From assembly GCA_036245805.1 (NCBI GenBank), contig BTRK01000001.1, positions 33,986,758 through 34,050,757 of the forward strand: DNA of 64,000 bases, given 5' to 3'. The notes under the pieces are model-generated. The model had not been told where the DNA came from. It saw nothing but the letters and a program-made list of their open reading frames with translations, and searched no databases. The translations under genes were made by a program, and so were the position numbers. Numbering within the stretch: position 1 is the first letter of the stretch; the number at the start of each line of letters is the position of its first letter. This DNA is from Pristionchus mayeri (taxonomy: Eukaryota > Nematoda > Chromadorea > Rhabditida > Neodiplogasteridae). This document shows positions 34,581-47,200 of this stretch, piece by piece.

Positions 34581-35656
34581 ACTACAAACGTCGTTCTTCC
34601 CAACGGAGATGCTGATCCTTGGCACGCTCTCGGGATTACGGAGCAGGGAAATCTGGACAAGAGCGTCGTTCCTATTCTCATCAAGGGTAGGTCATTAGAT
34701 CTACGAGACCGCTGAATCTCCATTCCATGCAATCCATAGCCAGTTGAATGGTCGAAATGTATTTGCTACATTTTCGAAATTCGGATCATGATCGCTATCG
34801 TTTTTTTTGTTGTGAGGGAGTAGTGAAAAAAGCATATATTCGACCGAATACCGAGTCAATGTCTAACTCAAGTATATCCACTTCCTTCCATTACAGGAAC
34901 CTCTCACTGCGCCGACATGTACCAGGCGGATCCCGCGGATCCTCCTGAGCTTACCGCAGCAAGAAAGACGATTCTCGAGAACATCCAGAAATGGCTGGGT
35001 GAGCTACTTAGGAGTCTTTTGCAATAATTTTTTTTTATTTCTATCTCTCCTAAAATTTCCAATAAGGGATGCGTTGTTAACAGTGGATACTCGATGATGA
35101 TTTTTTTATATCATATAGCAGTGTTCTCCCGCGAACCCAGTCTCGAAAATGGGATGTATCTTTACCTTTACCTTTTAGTACAAAACGTAATTTGCACACG
35201 AATCAGTAAAAACGAGTGTCTTGCAGCGCCGACTCCCGAAACGACGACTACGACCTCTACGACCTCTACGACAACTACGACAAGTACCTCTACTACCACC
35301 ACTACCACAACAACGACTACCGCCCGTTCGTTAAATCGTTATTTGATTGTAATTATGCCCTTTCGTTCTATACACTCGCTCGCTTCTTCCTCCGTAGAGA
35401 GGGCACTAGTTCGGATGATCACCTTCCCGAAGTTAACCAACAATACCCTTGTGTAGTATTTTAGAAGGGTAATTCTTAATAGTATTGCAATACTGTGAAA
35501 GCCCCCAAAAAGAATCAGTTGTTGGTTATCATCAATTACATTTCACACTATATTTTAATATTTTATATTTCAGAGCCTACTACAACGTCCATCGCTACTG
35601 CATCTTCTTCAGTGCTGGCCGCGATCGCCCTTCTCTGCTTCAATATGATGCTCTAA
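34581..35656 (+). pseudogene. Gene E: last four exons of an S28 peptidase paralogue, plus strand
   Basis: Exons 34581-34686, 34897-34998, 35227-35325 and 35574-35656, corresponding to exons 33-36 of genes B-D, with intact splice sites and frame. The first encodes the active-site Asp region (LPNGDADPWHALG), the second the His region (TSHCADMYQADPADPPELT). The third is a Thr-rich tail of about 33 residues and the fourth a hydrophobic end (VLAAIALLCFNMML) and stop, GPI-signal-like. Exon 32 and everything upstream, including the Ser region, are missing, so no peptidase can be made. Exons 33-34 are closer to gene B, the tail closer to gene D, suggesting a separate paralogue. It is inverted relative to the array and sits inside the 31627-37919 composite. 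Transcription is not excluded. Confidence 0.8.
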
Positions 35657-35698
35657 ATTGATGCAACAATGATACAGATTGTAAATATAGTACGAGGA

Positions 35699-35704
35699 AA
35701 TAAA
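35699..35704 (+). terminator. Polyadenylation signal AATAAA of fragment E
   Basis: AATAAA 43 nt after the stop at 35654-35656. The 3' end of this fragment is therefore structurally complete. Confidence 0.55.
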
Positions 35705-35810
35705 GCTGGGTCCTTCAATTTCATATATTCTCGTAGGATTACATAAATCTTCATCGTAATCGGCTTGAATGGCAGGGTTTCGTTTTTGATCTCTCTACCA
35801 GGGCTGGGAT

Positions 35811-36230
35811 TTTTTGTATTTGAATTTTTTGATTTTTGATTTTTTTGACCATTTAAAAAAAATTCAAAATCAAAAATTTTTTGAATTTTTTGTCAAAAAA
35901 TTTTTGAGATTGAATGTAAAAATTTAGCTAGATTTTTTCCTTTTTTTAGCCAATCTTAGGCAAAAATTTGACTAAAAATTTTTCTCGAAAAAATAGTATT
36001 CTTAAAATTATGTTTTACGTTTAGAGAACTATTTCAGAGTATGGGCAAGGGACAATGTTGCAGCATAAAAGCCAAAAATCATGAGATTTTACGATTTTGC
36101 TGCGATGTAGTTATACTTTAGATGTATGCCAAAAAACTTTTGAAAAAAAAAACTTTTCATTTTTGAGCTAGTTTTTTTTTAAATTTTTTGATCAAAACTT
36201 TTTTTTACTTTTTTTTCAAAAAATTCCAGC
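35811..36230. repeat. Low-complexity A/T stretch
   Basis: Runs of A and T with AAAATTCAAAAATTTTTTG-like self-complementary blocks. Nothing coding seen. Confidence 0.6.
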
Positions 36231-36670
36231 CCTGTTCTCTACTTCGGAATTATGGAAGTGATATATTCATATGCGCTATACTATTGATATACTATTAAGA
36301 GACTGGCTCGGTAAGATTCGAGGGTTCGCCTGTTGTGGCCGGACATCATCATCGCCGATCTTGACTAAAATTTTTTCCTGGATACCCCCATGGGTCCTCT
36401 TCACTAAATCGAGTATTAGACGGGTCATGCTTTTGAAGCTTAGAAATGCCGGGTCATCAAAATTTGGAAACTCGAAATTCAGCAAAATTCAGAGGTGGGA
36501 TCTAGGTCCGAGGTTAGTGTGGTGTATTAACATACTAACCTAGGCAACAAAAACAAGCTATATTTCATTCCGAAAATTCGATCGCAAACTGGTTTTTCAT
36601 GTTTTAAAATTCAGTTTTATTAATTTTTAAAATTTAAATCGAAAAACCGCAAACAAACCTACGGCGCATG

Positions 36671-37149
36671 TTGTAGAGCATAAAATTCTGCGTCGATTGA
36701 CCCCTTAGTGAATAAAAAAGTTTGAATAAAAAAGGCGTTTTTCGATAATCGGCCGTAAAGGTAGATCAAAAAATAAAATTTATCAGAAACCCTTCATATT
36801 GATACTCCTTTTGTAGATCTCGTCGAGCTGATCAATGTTTATGTTAAACAGTTTTCATGAAAATGTGATACAGTCATTTTATGATCGCTTGAAAAGTGCA
36901 TTTTCGAGAAACTGTGCTAAAACTAATGTTAAATTATTTTAAAATATTAAATCAAAAAAGCTCATGACGACATGTTAGGCACTTTGTAGAGCTCAAAATT
37001 CTGCGTCGAATGAGCCTTAAAAATGCAAACTTGGTTGCGACATGTTTTGAGATAATTGACCTCAAAGGTAGATCAACAATTTTTTTTTCAGAATTACTTC
37101 GTGATGGTGCTCATTTTGTAGATCTCGTCGAGCTGAACAATGTTCATGT
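36671..37149. repeat. Diverged direct repeat pair
   Basis: 36671-36848 and 36983-37149 share TTGTAGAGC, AAAATTCTGCGTCGA and GTAGATCTCGTCGAGCTGA blocks in the same order. No coding capacity. Part of the right half of the composite. Confidence 0.55.
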
Positions 37150-38269
37150 TCCTTTAAAAAGCGTTCAAAAGTTAATTTTTACTTATTAATTTAAATAATT
37201 AATGAAAAATGAAACACACAGGCGTGATGGCAATTCAATTCTGCCCCAGACACCATTTTCGCTTAATTTTAGCGATCTCTGGAAGCCACTTATTCGAAAA
37301 AGTCATATTTCGACGTCAAGCCATCTGGAGGAAACGGCTAATTTCTGAGCAAAATGAATATGCCTATCGCCATCAGCGTGTCAGATAACCCCAAAACCCA
37401 GAGTTTCAAGGATTTGACTTTTTTTGGCCGATGCCAACAATTATCCGATTCTTACGCAAACGGGCTCTTATATCGAATCGATCTGCCGTCGCTTAGTAGA
37501 AAAATGCTTACAACCAAAAAATGTGCAAAATTCACTTTTTTGGGTATTCGACAAAATCCATCATTAAATATAAGCCAACAACACACCATTTCCATTATGT
37601 TGAATATTGGGAGATTAGCAGTTTTTGCTCCATCGGAACACTTGAAAGAATAGATATGAAACCTCTAGAAAAACTTGTGATTCGAAGCATACAGATTTCG
37701 TCATACAAATTTCGAAATCGGAACTTTGGATAATCGGAACTTTGGAAGAACTTTGGATCTTCAGATTTGTCCGACTCTTACGCAAAAGGGCTCATAAAGC
37801 AATGATTGTAATACCCAAATACTACCTCAAATAATCCCTGTGCAGTGTTTCAACCAACTGAAGCATTCGCGCAAAAAATTGAAAAATACCTTGTAAAGAA
37901 ACGTTTTGCATCAACCTAATAGAACAGGCAGAATCGAGAGCCGATTTCTTGGGAAGCAATCCCTAGTTACGACCTCTAAAATCTAGATCCCCATTTTTTA
38001 CCATCGCAAAATGGTAAAACGTTGGTAAGTATCGTCAAAACCATTGATCAAAACAGTCAGCGATAACATGGAAAACGTGGAAATGATGCATACATTAGGA
38101 TTACATTTTGATCAGACATATTAATTTGCTGATCATATCATGTTAGCAAATATTTACTGATCATCTCATCTGAGCTTATCTGATTTGGTACCCAGTAGAC
38201 AGTACATTCTTGATTCACTGTATGTCAGGCTTCAATTTAAGAGAAAATGTTTATCATTGTGCTTCAACT

Positions 38270-41200
38270 TTAGAAAAGCATATTGAAGCACATAAGTACT
38301 ATCATGGCAGCTACTGGAGAAGCACACATAGCGACGGATGTCGTCGTTGGAGACACTGCAATATAATTCTTAACACACCTATTTTTTCCATTTCCATTCA
38401 AAAATGGAGCATACTAGAATTTGATTCGGCGGGGGGGGGGGTGACAAAACAGAAACAAATCACGAAGTGGAGAGTATACTGGTAGCAATGCAACAACTCC
38501 CAAGTCTCTAAGTCGATTCCCGACGGAGCTGTCATTTGTTTCTGTTTTGTCGGTTTCTATTTTGTCACCCCCCCCCCGATTCGGCGAATGTATGAATAGA
38601 AATAACAGAACGTGTTATCATTTCTCTAATTCTACCCGCTCGACCGTTGCAGCGAGAGATGGACAATAGAGTTCGGGAAACGATACCACGGTCTCTTCAT
38701 TTTACACATTCTCTCAGCGCTCGACCGGTCTAGACTCTAGAGAGTGTGGGAAATGACGAGACAAAGGTTCGATTTACGAACTCTACTCTTCAAACTATAA
38801 CGAACGCGTGGTTGTGGTAGTTGTCGTCTGCGTTGTAGTCTCCTCGCTCGTCTTAGTCGTTGCCTGAGGATGTGTCACTCCGCTCGTAGTGGTCACCACC
38901 GGCGCCTGAGTGCTCGTAGGTTGAGGTGCTAAAATAGGTATTGATTGTCCTTCCCACCCGTTCTCCACTATATCGTCACGCATCCATCCTTATACCCTTG
39001 TTATATACAGTGAGATAATATTAAATTTGCGAACCAATCTCAAAGAACTATAAACGCTCACCCAGCCATTTCTTAATGTTGTCCAGAGTGATCTGCCTTG
39101 CTTGCGTCAGCGTGGGAGGATCCGCAGGAGTTGCCGGGAGCATATCAGCAACATGAGAGGTTCCTGGAAAAAATAAATGAAAAGTAGGGATACGACTCTA
39201 GCGACAACATATTATATCGATTCAGGGTCCCAGTGTTTACCCTAAGTATTAACCGGGGAGGGGCCTGCATTTTTTCTTAGTCCGCCCTGGGGTAGCAGTG
39301 GTCTACGTGAGAGACCTATATGTGCACAATTAATGATACTCAATAGTGATGACATTACGGACTCAGCAAGTGGGCTTTCTAACTTCAAACCAACTTTAAT
39401 AGCTGTTTGCCTCACCTCTGATGACGAATGGAACGACACTCTTATCAAGGTCGCCCTGCTCGAGCACTCCCAGTAGATGCCACGGATCGCCATCGTTATT
39501 GGTGAGCATGAGGTTTGTCGCCTTAAAAATCAATAAAAAATCAATAAAAATAAAAATTACGGAAAATGTAATTATCTGATCTCCTGTCACATGTCAATCC
39601 ATGCATTGGGTGAATACTAAATAGGAATTGGAAGAAGAGCGATAGCAGTTGCAAGGAGCCTCTTCCCCCGATCAAAGTTGGGGAAGTGATATTTGGGAAT
39701 TGGTAAGAATGATATCAAAAATGTGCAAATGTAGTAAAGAAAAGTAATAACTGTAAGAAGGTAATAGTAATTACAAACGCTGAGTCTGTCTCTTCCTCCG
39801 TACTGGTAGTTGGTTCTGGCCACTCGATCCGTGATTTCATCCATTCCTATTCCGAACATTCGCTCGCATACACCGATGAAGAAACTGAAACATTATTGTA
39901 ATTTATGCACTCCCGAGGCGCGAAGAAATCATAAATGTAACATGAAGGGGGGATGGTGTGGGGGGATCTCCACACATGGAGGAAAAAGCGATGATTTACT
40001 CGCAATTGGTAAACAGTACATGCAATTTCCTTCTCTTTCTTCAGAAATGAATGAATAATGGAATATTGAAATGAATACCTGCTAAAAGCGTCAACATGTT
40101 GATAATATAATTTTACAATGTAAATGGAAAAAAATCGATACTTGAGAGGAAGGTGGGCGCCAAAGATGCCGTCGGCATAGTCAGTAGTCTGGTAGTATCC
40201 GAACTCGTTGCAAGTCTGCCACGTCCAGAGCACTCCTGAGATTCAGAGTTTGAAATTCTATTAATGATATATTTTTATTGCCCACACTCTCTCGCCGGGG
40301 AGGGGTGAAATTTGCACAACGGACATTTGCACAACAAATCGCCGCGCGCGTGCGATTCGAGGTAGCGACTTGGGAGTTGCTTTATTGTTACCAGTATGTG
40401 CTCCTCTACATTTGCATATATAAATCATGTTACCAGGCAAACTTGAGTTTCACTCCAAATCAGTGTATCATGGAATGTGCATTTCCGTGACCCCCTATAC
40501 GTGAAAACTCATGAACGCCTGATAACATGATTTATATTAGGTTGAGTCATAAGTTTTTTCCAATTTTGGAGGTGCAATTCAAAGTCACCTAAAAAGCGCT
40601 CTTAAAATCCTATCAGTACAGATCCGTAGGATAATGTAGGGGCATAGTTCACACTTATAATCATATGTTCGAATTGTGAAGTGCTTTTAAATCATTGAAG
40701 TATTCGATCGTTAACCACGATCGAATTTTTTACGAAAATTTTGAAAGAGTTGGGCTCGCTGTTTCTTTGCAGGGAAAATAGCCTGGACATCTTCACATTA
40801 TTTAGAAGCCCCTTGAATGCTCTTTCAAAAAAGTGGTTGAAAGCGGTGTTAGCTTACTCAATCCCAGGATTAGAGAATTGCAAATGAGCCATGTAGAAAA
40901 TAAATCACACTTGAGTTGGCAACTTTCTTACCTTTTATGTTATAGTGACTGGCTTTTTTATAGGAGCGCTTTAATCTTACTTTATGGGGTAACTTTACCA
41001 TTTGTGAAATTTCGGACCTCGCGTCATCCCTTCTCAAAATGATATTTATTGAAAAATCCGGATATTGACCTCACCGATCAAAATTTTTTACTTTTAGTGG
41101 TTATTTTTGGAGTACCATTTCTGAATTCGCAGGAATCCCATGACTATGCGAAGCTAATGAGGGATAGTATAAGGGTAGCTGATGCTGATAAACACACAAA

Positions 41201-44200
41201 TATGGGACCTCCATCTATCATCTAATCAAGAAGCTTTGAAATACACTGATTTCGATGTGTAAATTTCATCATATAAGTGTTGATGACTGCAGCTTGTGAT
41301 TGTAATGATGACAGCCCACCATAAAGCAAATATAAGCCCATCATGTAGGAAGCTTTACGATGAGATAGGTTTGATTTCGAAAGGCCGGTGTGTGCGGATG
41401 CGCAGTAAACGAAACACATTTTGGTCATGGCGAACTGAACACGACTCCGAAATTTACACCTTATTTGAACAGGTCTCCTGTGCCAAATCTAAATTACACG
41501 TGTTATTGTGATGTACGTTCATCACACTTCACGATAGTGTTTATTATTTTGCCCAATCACGACTCACTGGAAAGATCTAATCTGAGAAAGTCGCAGCTAC
41601 ATTCGTAGCTGCGGATACTTTGACTTCAAACTATGACCACTAGGCCCTCTCAAGAGGCCTGGACTAAAGTGCGCTAAAGAGAGCATCCATGCACTAATAA
41701 TATGTAAATATCAAAATGATAATCAATTAGAACCAAAGACCAGAATATGCGAAACATTTAAAAGTAAAAATTGGAAAAAACTTATGACTCAACCTGATAT
41801 ATCACGAGTCTTCTGAGAGATTGCATGACCACTAGGCACTAGGAGCCGAAAGTTTGAGCAATATCTACGAGATATTTATGTCAGGGTATATTGGCGATGA
41901 AAAAACTTTTGTTGTTGGCAGTTTTACTCAGAACCGGCTTTTAGGGATTTTCCGGTTTTGCGTCCGGCTCTAGTGTATTTCAGCTCCCAGATGAGCTAGG
42001 GTGGTGGCATTGGGCTCAAAATGTGCGGAAAATTACGTCGAAAATGGAAAACCACATCTTCATATTGAAATTTTCCAGAAAACGTCAACGAAATCAGACA
42101 ATAAATTCTACTGGCTCGGGAACCCCCCTGTTACCCAATTTTTCTTTTCATATTATGAATCCTCGATGTCGATATAGTCTAGGAAAAAATACTATTGAAA
42201 CTCTGCGTTATGGCTTTTTGAGTTCTGATGCCCGGAAGTCGATTAAGTGAGCTATGTGGTGATATAGGCATGGCGAAATTAGTCATTATTGGACTCTATT
42301 TCTTGTGTTTTGATGAATTATCAACATTTTGAGATGGACGACAACCATTCATGCTGAAAAGACCGGATTTAAAATCATTTCTGAAAAGTCGATTTTTCGA
42401 CCCCGGAAAATCGAAAATTTTCGAATTTTTATTTTTTCTTCTTTGATGCAATATTTTAATAAAACTGATCGAATTTGTCATAAAATAGATAATTTCGCGT
42501 CGAAACAAGCGATACTTTCGTAAGATAAATATGGTTCACCAACTCATCCCATGTCATTTTCAACAGCCTGTAAATGAGAAAACCGGTCAATTCCATAGGT
42601 GATATAGGCTTTGAAATAATTAATTTTGTCAGTCAAGTTGAATTTGTCGTCAAAATCTGCAATTTTCAAAGTTTGAGATTTTTCGATTTTCCGGGATCGA
42701 AAAATCGACTTTTCAGAAATGATTTTAAATCCGCACTTTTTAAGCATGAATGGTTGTCTTCCATCTCAAAACGTTGATAATTCATCAAAACACAAGAAAT
42801 AGAGTCGAATAGTGACTAATTTCGCCATGCCTATATCACTACATAGCTCACTTAATCGATTTCCGGGCATCAGAACTCAAAAAGCCACAACGCAGAGTTT
42901 CAATGGTATTTTTTCCTAGACTATATCGACATCGAGTATTCATAATATGAAAAGAAAAATTGGGTAACAGGGGGGTTCCCGAGCCAGTAGAATTTATTGT
43001 CTGATTTCGTTGACGTTTTCTGGAAAATTTCAATATGAAGATGTGGTTTTTCACTTTCGACGAAAACATAAAAGTTGTTTAAAATAATTTTCCGCACATT
43101 TTGAGCCCAATGCCATCATCCTCATCTGGGAGCTGAAATACAATAGAGTCGGACGCAAAACCTGAAAATCCCTAAAAGCCGGTTCTGAGTAAAACTGTCA
43201 ACATCAAAAGTTTTCTCATCGCCAATATACCCTGACATAAATATCTCGTAGATATTGCTCAAACTTTCGGCTCCTAGTGCCGCAGGGGGTCCGTTTTCAT
43301 GCAATCTCTCAGAAGACGCGTGATATGCAAAAGTAGGGGAGCACATACTGGTAACAATGAAGCAACTCCCAAGTCGCTACCTCAAATCGCAAGCGCGCGG
43401 CGATTTGTTGTGCAAATGTCCGTTGTGCAAATGTCACCCCCCCCCCTCTCGCCACTTGACTGATTACCCGCAATTCGAACTCACTTAGTCTCTACTGTTT
43501 TGTTTCCACATTGTTTGCAAGAAAGAGTGCCAAATACCTGTTGATCTATTCGTCTAGTATCCCATATCGTTGGTAACTATCGGAAACGAACATGAAAAAA
43601 TAACGAGTGCTAGTTTCTTACCGACGAGGTCGTCCGTACTGTATGTGTCAAGGTCATGACCATCTGAAATGCACATTTTTAAACGAAAATACAAAAGACA
43701 TCGATTAATTCCACTTCTGTATTCCATCCGAAATCCAATTTTCATTTATAAAAAATGCATATATATTCCCAGCATTCTATGCGGCTTACAAATTCACATT
43801 TGAAAAAATAAGAATATCTCGTACCAACGAAAGGTATCATGTCGATCATAATTTGCACATCAGCCTCGTAGCTGCTCGAAATGGAATCATTGCCATTGAT
43901 GTGGTAAGTGAGAAGACTGGAAAAAAAAGTAAAGGTAGCTTCTTCAGCCTATTGTTCATTGTTCGGAACATTCCAAGGTGTTTACTGAGTAGTACCTAGA
44001 GTTCGCACTTCTGATAAATGAATGTTAATTTTTTACACTCCCTAGAACTTCGACCGGTCAAGAGATTGTGTTGAAAAAAAATCGCAATTCGGCCTATAAC
44101 CCGAATTGCGAACTCTGATTTTGAGTAAGTTGCGATATTCAATGTCGACCTACGACAAAACAAACCTCAGAGCGTCCAAGCTGTCCTCAAATGCGTCCGA

Positions 44201-47200
44201 TTCGAAGAAAGCGCATACACTAGCCACTCTCTTCAAAGATAAGTCAAGATATACCTTTTTAGTGTTCATGCAGATCATTACCGACAAAAGCTATCTTTAT
44301 TTACGGATAGAGAGCTCAGAAAATAAATAGAGTGCCCTATCTTTTATCGTGTACGAAACCAGCATACCTGCGACGCGACGTCGTTGTACTGAACGACGTC
44401 TTGGAACGGTGCATACAGATGATAGTAGACGTTGCTCATGTCGAGTGCTGCGATGGTGTCGTTCGGATCCGAAGTCCAAGCGGGCTCAAGGCTGAAATAG
44501 TTGAAAAATTTGGATAATTGTGACGATCATTCGAATTACAAACGCTGCACTTTTTAGGTAAAAAAAAACAAAATTCATACTTGAATTTCTCCTGAATTGT
44601 TGCTCTTCCCTCCGGAGTTTGAGCCAAGTTTCGGAAAGAATTGAAAGAATCGGCAACTCCGTCGGCGCATTTCTTCGATTGCCTATGGATGACGTCATCT
44701 ACCACTTCGAGGTACTCTGAAAATATTATTTCCGAAAATATTGCAAAAAGTATGTTTAATGACTCATTTCGAAACCTTTGCTCAACGATGTTGGTGACCA
44801 TATTTTAACAAAGTTATAAGTTAAGAGACCGGATCGGTAAGAATCGACCATAATCGCAACCCCCGGACATGATTCCTTAGGAATGAGATCCAGGGGCCCA
44901 CACTGTATATGTATGGACCCCTTAGCCTCAAGTATCACATAGTACCATTAAATACCTGCTTCGGCCTCTGAGGCGTCAATTAAAGGGTCGGAAATTTGAA
45001 AAATCGAAAAATCATATTTCCTAAACGCGATAAGATAGACTCAAAATCTCTTCTGCATTGCACTAGGTATCGCCAATAATGAAAAATGAATGATTGAAAT
45101 CAATTCTAACTTGACTGTAAAATAGATTTCGTACCCAAAATTTTCGGTTTTTCTGCTCTCATTTTTGAATATTGCAATAGCGCACATTCTAATTATGACA
45201 ATAATGTAGCCTATTGAATTCTGCGTCGGAAAGTACCAAAGTGAATTCGAGCGGACGTTCCCGCCATTGTCTCCCAAAGCGAAATTTCCTTCGCATCTAC
45301 CGAAATTGAGTTATTACCTCAAAATGCAGATTCAGATAAATGAAAATCGTGGAAAATGATGCTACAAGAACGAATACATATAATTAGGAACAAAAATCGA
45401 GGGTTTGCTTTATTTTGAAAAAGTCGATTTTCAAACCCTCGATCAGTGCTCAATTTGAGCTTGCAAAACTCAGAAATTTAAATTTCGCTGAGACGTCTAC
45501 TATATGCAAGTTAAAACACACTTGTCATGGATCAAGATTATCTAAATCAAACATCTCTAGAAATTTGTTTGCCCAAAATATTTTCCTCCGAAAAATGAGA
45601 AATCGATGGTGGTGACGAAAATTTTTGAACAGATTTTCCAATGTTTGGACTATATTTAATCAAGTAACATCCAAGTTATTCCAATCATACCAAAAAATCA
45701 TTAAAAAACCTTTTTAAATTTTTTTTTGAAAAAATGTTAACTCACATCGTCGATTTTATCTTCTTTGTGTTATGAAAAATTTCAAACAATGCTTCGCATA
45801 TCCAACCTTAGTTAGATAAATCGAAAGTACAGCTTCGTGTGAGTAATTTTTTCAGAAAGACTCTTCAGAGTATCCCTAAATTCCGCTGATTAGTTTTCGG
45901 ATTTTGGAGAAATTGAAATAGGTGAGAGATGGAAGCACGAGAATGTTAGATGTTTTCAATCAAATCACGCTAGTTTCATTATGAACCAGTTAAACTATTT
46001 AAATGCAAAAAGATAACACATATTCTTCTTAATTTTTAAAATTGTAATTATCTAAATCCTTGAAAACAATTAATTTTGAAAATTTTGAAATCGTAATAGT
46101 AGGTGATTGTTATGGGAATTTCATGAAGCACAACATCAAATTAAATTATAATTCAAGAAATTGTGAAATATTTGCAAGAAAACATAAGATTATCATGCTT
46201 CCATCTTTCACCAATCTCAATTTCTCCAAAATCCGAAAGAACTAATCAGCGGAATTTATGGAGACTTTGAAGAGTTTTTTGGAAAAAATAACTCATACGA
46301 AATTGTACTTTCGATTTATCTAACTAAGGTTGGATATGCTATGCATTGTTTGAAATTTTTCACCATACAAAGACGATAAAATCGACGATGTGAGTTAACA
46401 TTTTTTCAAAAAAATTTTAACAATTTTTTTAATGATTTTTTGGCATGATTGGAATAAATTTGATGTAACTTGATTAAATATAGTCCAAACATTGGAAAAT
46501 CTGTTCAAAAGTTTTCGTCACCACCATCGATTTCTCATTTTTCAGAGGAAAATATTTTGGGCAAACAAATTTCTAGAGATGTTTCATTTAGATAATCTTG
46601 ATCCATGACAAGTGTATTTTAACTTGCATATAGTAGACGTCTCAGCGAAATTTAAATTTCTGAGTTTTGCAAGCTCAAATTGAGCACCAATCGAGGGTTT
46701 GAAAATCGACTTTTTCAAAATAAAGCAAACCCTCGATTTTTGTTCTTAATTATATGTATTCGTTCTTGTAGCATCATTTCCCACGATTTTCATTTATCTG
46801 AATCTGTATTTTGAGGTAATAACTCAATTTCGGTAGGAATGCGAAGGAAATTTCGCTTTGGGAAACAATGGCGGGAACGTCCGTTCGAATTCACCTTGGT
46901 ACCATCCGACGCAGAATTCAATAGGCTACATTATTGTCATAATTAGAATGTGCGCTATTGCAATGTCCAAAAATTAGAGCAGAAAAACCGAAAATTTTGG
47001 GTACGAAATCTATTTTACAGTCAAGTTAGAATCGATTTCAATCATTCATTTTTCATTATTGGCGATACATAGTGCAATGCAGAAGAGATTTTGAGTCTAT
47101 CTTATCGCGTTTGGGAAATATGATTTTTCGATTTTTCAAATTTCCGACCCTTTAATTGACGCCTCAGAGACCGAAGCAGGTATTTGATGGTACTTTGTGA

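Larger units (their letters stand above)
31627..37919. mobile_element. 6.3-kb composite with mariner-type inverted ends, carrying an S28 gene fragment
   Basis: Ends TCAGGTTGATGCAAACGTTT and the reverse complement of TTAGGTTGATGCAAAACGTT, flanked by TA (31625-31626, 37920-37921). The paralogous unoccupied site upstream of gene B (17281-17310) joins directly the two flanks seen here (CAGACGGG and ACAGGCAGAAT), which fixes the borders. Inside are foldback arms (32137-33128 and 37150-37740), a truncated mariner, the plus-strand S28 fragment, AT-rich filler and a direct repeat pair. Whether it moved as one unit or was built by nested insertions is not decided by the sequence. Confidence 0.7.

Noticed and set aside
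35094..35456. Thr-rich 120-residue frame as a separate mucin-like gene
   Set aside because: The Thr-rich part is one exon of the S28 fragment with clear splice sites; the rest is intron.
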